Shown here: positions 62,238 to 64,000 of the stretch, in pieces
Layout: each line of letters opens with the position of its first letter
How positions within the stretch are numbered: the stretch's first letter is position 1
Assembly: GCA_044371755.1 (NCBI GenBank)
Contig: JBILSZ010000002.1
Coordinates: forward strand, 28,558-92,557
From: JAIXWP01 sp044371755
GTDB lineage: Bacteria; Bacteroidota; Bacteroidia; Flavobacteriales_D; Sanyastnellaceae
Length of the DNA: 64,000 bases
Direction: 5' to 3'
Made by a program: the position numbers and the translations under genes
The notes under the pieces: generated by a model
What the model saw: only the letters and a program-made list of their open reading frames with translations
What the model was told of the DNA's origin: nothing
Databases searched by the model: none

Positions 62238-64000
62238 TCATTCTAAATACTCCCATGCCGTGCGATAAGCATTAATTTTTTCACAAAAAGAAATAAAGTC
62301 CGAATAGAATTTATCTGACGCCAATGTCGCGCTATCGCCAAAAACTACCAACTTCTTTTTTGCTCTCGTCAACGCTACATTCAACCTTCGATAATCCTTC
62401 AAAAATCCAATTTCTCCGGTTTCATTGCTTCGCACCAAACTTATCAAAACGATTTCTCTTTCCTGTCCTTGAAAAGAATCAATGGTGTTTACGATTATTC
62501 TTTGATCTCCCTTAAACATTTCGTCTAAAACTCCAATCTGTGCGCGATAGGGAGATATAATTGCTATTTGTTGTGAACCTTGGACAGCCATCAATTCTCT
62601 TTCAATGTATCTGGAAATAAGCGCCGCCTCCTCGGGATTCGCACGAGAATCTCCATCCTCTCCTTCTTGTTCATTGTAACCACAACCGGCGGTGTCAATA
62701 AACTCAACAGCCATCAGATGACTTTCTAACAAAACATCTGCTACAGATTCGTGAGCTTCAAGTTGATTATTATAGAATTTCTCATTTGAAAATGCCATGA
62801 TATCACGATGCATCCTATACTGGGTTTTGAGCAAGGATACCCGCTCATGACGCAAAATTCCCTTTTCTAAAAGCGTTTTCGAAAGACCCGCCCGATCCGC
62901 TTCCATGCTCTTTACCGTTGGCGGCAACTGATATGGATCGCCAGCCATTACTACCTTCTCAGCTCGAAGAATGGGAACCCAACATGCGGGTTCTAATGCT
63001 TGTCCGGCTTCGTCGATATATACCACATCGAATCTTCTATCTCGAATATAGTCATTGGTAGATCCTATCAAGGTGCAAGCAATTACTTGAGCGCTGTCAA
63101 TGATTTTATTGACAATGTACTGCTCCAATTCACGTGCTTCTTTTCCAATATTCTTTGCTTCTTGAAATAGAAGCTTTCGCTGTTCAGCCTCTTCTCTTCC
63201 AAAACTCCGCTTGTATTTCCCTCCTATTTTGCGAAGTTCTACCGCACGTTTTTTTAACTCTTTAATCTTCTTAAAATCCCGATCTGCAGCGAGCAGAACA
63301 TCCATCGTTCGCGACGAATTGTCTTCATCTATTTTTGCCAAATTTCCAATACGCACCACATTTATCCCTCGCGCCGCTAGACTCTTAGTAAGATGGTCTA
63401 CTGCCGCATTACTAGCTGCGCATACCATTACTCTCTTATTCTCTTTTGTGATTTCTAAAATCGACTCTACCAATGTAGTCGTCTTTCCCGTGCCTGGCGG
63501 CCCATGAACCAACGCTATATCTTCTGCATTCAAAATATCATTCAAAGCCTGATTTTGACTGGGGTTTAATCTAACCGAATGAACGTTCATTCGGTTTTCA
63601 AACTCTGGCTTTTTAAAGCCTAAAATTATCTCGCGTAAATCCTTTAGCCTTCCCTTTTCACAATTGATTACCTCGCTTAACGCCTTGAACATCTCATCAT
63701 ATGACTTCGAGTCAAATAGTAAATTCACCCCAATTTTCCCCTCGTCTACCCAATCTGGGAGCTCATCCAAATGAAAGGTAATTTTCATTCTTGATTCATC
63801 CACGTATCCAATCATACCATGAATACTCTCCTCCTCATTGCCTTCTTTTGCGCTAAATAAAGATACGGGGGCTCCAGCCTGAAACTGATGGCGGTGGCGA
63901 TCTACGGGCCTTTCGACAACTACAAAAGGGTAGGCCCCCAAACCATATCCAGTTTCATTGATCTTCAAAGGAAACCAACAAAGCCCCGCCTCTTTCCTAT
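62238..64000 (-). CDS. UPF1/DNA2-like superfamily 1 helicase, N-terminus beyond window
   Basis: At least 587 residues are visible, and the frame remains open to the right edge (visible start RKEAGLCWFPLKINETGYGLG), so the true start lies outside the window. SF1 motifs are visible: Walker A VHGPPGTGKTTTLV, motif II VYIDEAGQALEP, motif III AGDPYQLPPTVKS, motif IV/V IVNTIDSFQGQEREIVLISLVRS and motif VI RRLNVALTRAKKKLVVFGDS. This is the IGHMBP2/UPF1 type common in Bacteroidota. Its biological role is not established; DNA/RNA unwinding is expected. The internal TTG at 63968 is not the true start. Confidence 0.93.
   Translation of the reverse strand, partial: RKEAGLCWFPLKINETGYGLGAYPFVVVERPVDRHRHQFQAGAPVSLFSAKEGNEEESIHGMIGYVDESRMKITFHLDELPDWVDEGKIGVNLLFDSKSYDEMFKALSEVINCEKGRLKDLREIILGFKKPEFENRMNVHSVRLNPSQNQALNDILNAEDIALVHGPPGTGKTTTLVESILEITKENKRVMVCAASNAAVDHLTKSLAARGINVVRIGNLAKIDEDNSSRTMDVLLAADRDFKKIKELKKRAVELRKIGGKYKRSFGREEAEQRKLLFQEAKNIGKEARELEQYIVNKIIDSAQVIACTLIGSTNDYIRDRRFDVVYIDEAGQALEPACWVPILRAEKVVMAGDPYQLPPTVKSMEADRAGLSKTLLEKGILRHERVSLLKTQYRMHRDIMAFSNEKFYNNQLEAHESVADVLLESHLMAVEFIDTAGCGYNEQEGEDGDSRANPEEAALISRYIERELMAVQGSQQIAIISPYRAQIGVLDEMFKGDQRIIVNTIDSFQGQEREIVLISLVRSNETGEIGFLKDYRRLNVALTRAKKKLVVFGDSATLASDKFYSDFISFCEKINAYRTAWEYLE

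Overview
The window is a chromosomal segment of a Bacteroidota bacterium, probably a marine Flavobacteriales- or Cryomorphaceae-like lineage; the genus cannot be named from the sequence. The evidence is a DUF4295-ftsY-rimO cluster next to rpmG, an ftsK-lolA pair, a type IX secretion (T9SS) C-terminal sorting domain, many DUF5723/DUF5777/DUF4105/DUF4412 proteins, a fused 2-oxoacid dehydrogenase E1, and TAnnTTTG-type -7 promoter elements with few Shine-Dalgarno sites. There is no CRISPR array, insertion sequence, integrase or prophage. One tRNA gene (tRNA-Ala GGC) is present.

Layout. 1-3889: 5' part of a giant secreted Ig-fold protein on the minus strand. 4052-6174: a secreted barrel-like protein and a lipoprotein. 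6305-6586: tRNA-Ala and two terminators. 6616-12207: an overlapping plus-strand run (retropepsin-like protease, four-module CBM48 protein, TlpA-like thioredoxin, MazG-like pyrophosphohydrolase, GT-C membrane protein). 12204-19181: minus strand with a secreted protein, kdsA, a DUF5723 protein/lipoprotein pair, a DUF4105 protein and dapF. 19249-26957: plus-strand run from the E1 fusion through a DUF4412 protein, thioredoxin, ferredoxin and YceI to a propeller sensor kinase and a LytTR regulator. 27001-30055: a palindrome followed by a five-gene exported locus (two cytochrome-like lipoproteins with non-standard CXnCH motifs, an OB-fold protein, YceI and a DUF5777 barrel). 30052-36145: queE, rimO, ftsY, DUF4295, rpmG, a GT-C protein and an AlkD-like protein. 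36280-39879: ftsK and lolA. 39876-46701: hemF, an amino-acid permease and a three-gene trypsin-fold operon. 46816-49352: folE, an SDR lacking the usual Tyr, a truncated response regulator and a membrane methyltransferase. 49556-64000: an M43 metalloprotease exported by T9SS, gyrB, a barrel/TPR pair, a Sua5-type gene, fsa, small membrane and lipoprotein genes, and a truncated UPF1-like helicase.

Most of the window is core genome plus envelope and secretion functions. The strongest candidate for something undescribed is the operon at 42436-46701. It encodes three related exported trypsin-fold proteins without PDZ domains, and the middle one, a lipoprotein, has lost all three catalytic residues (His to Arg, Asp to Asn, Ser to Asn). 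Other points worth attention are the cytochrome-like locus with CX4CH, CX2CH and CX3CH motifs behind an 18-bp palindrome, short repeats shared between the FtsK linker and the HemF C-terminus, start codons lying exactly 4 nt after a -7 element, and three convergent gene pairs that share one TTAA as both stop codons.
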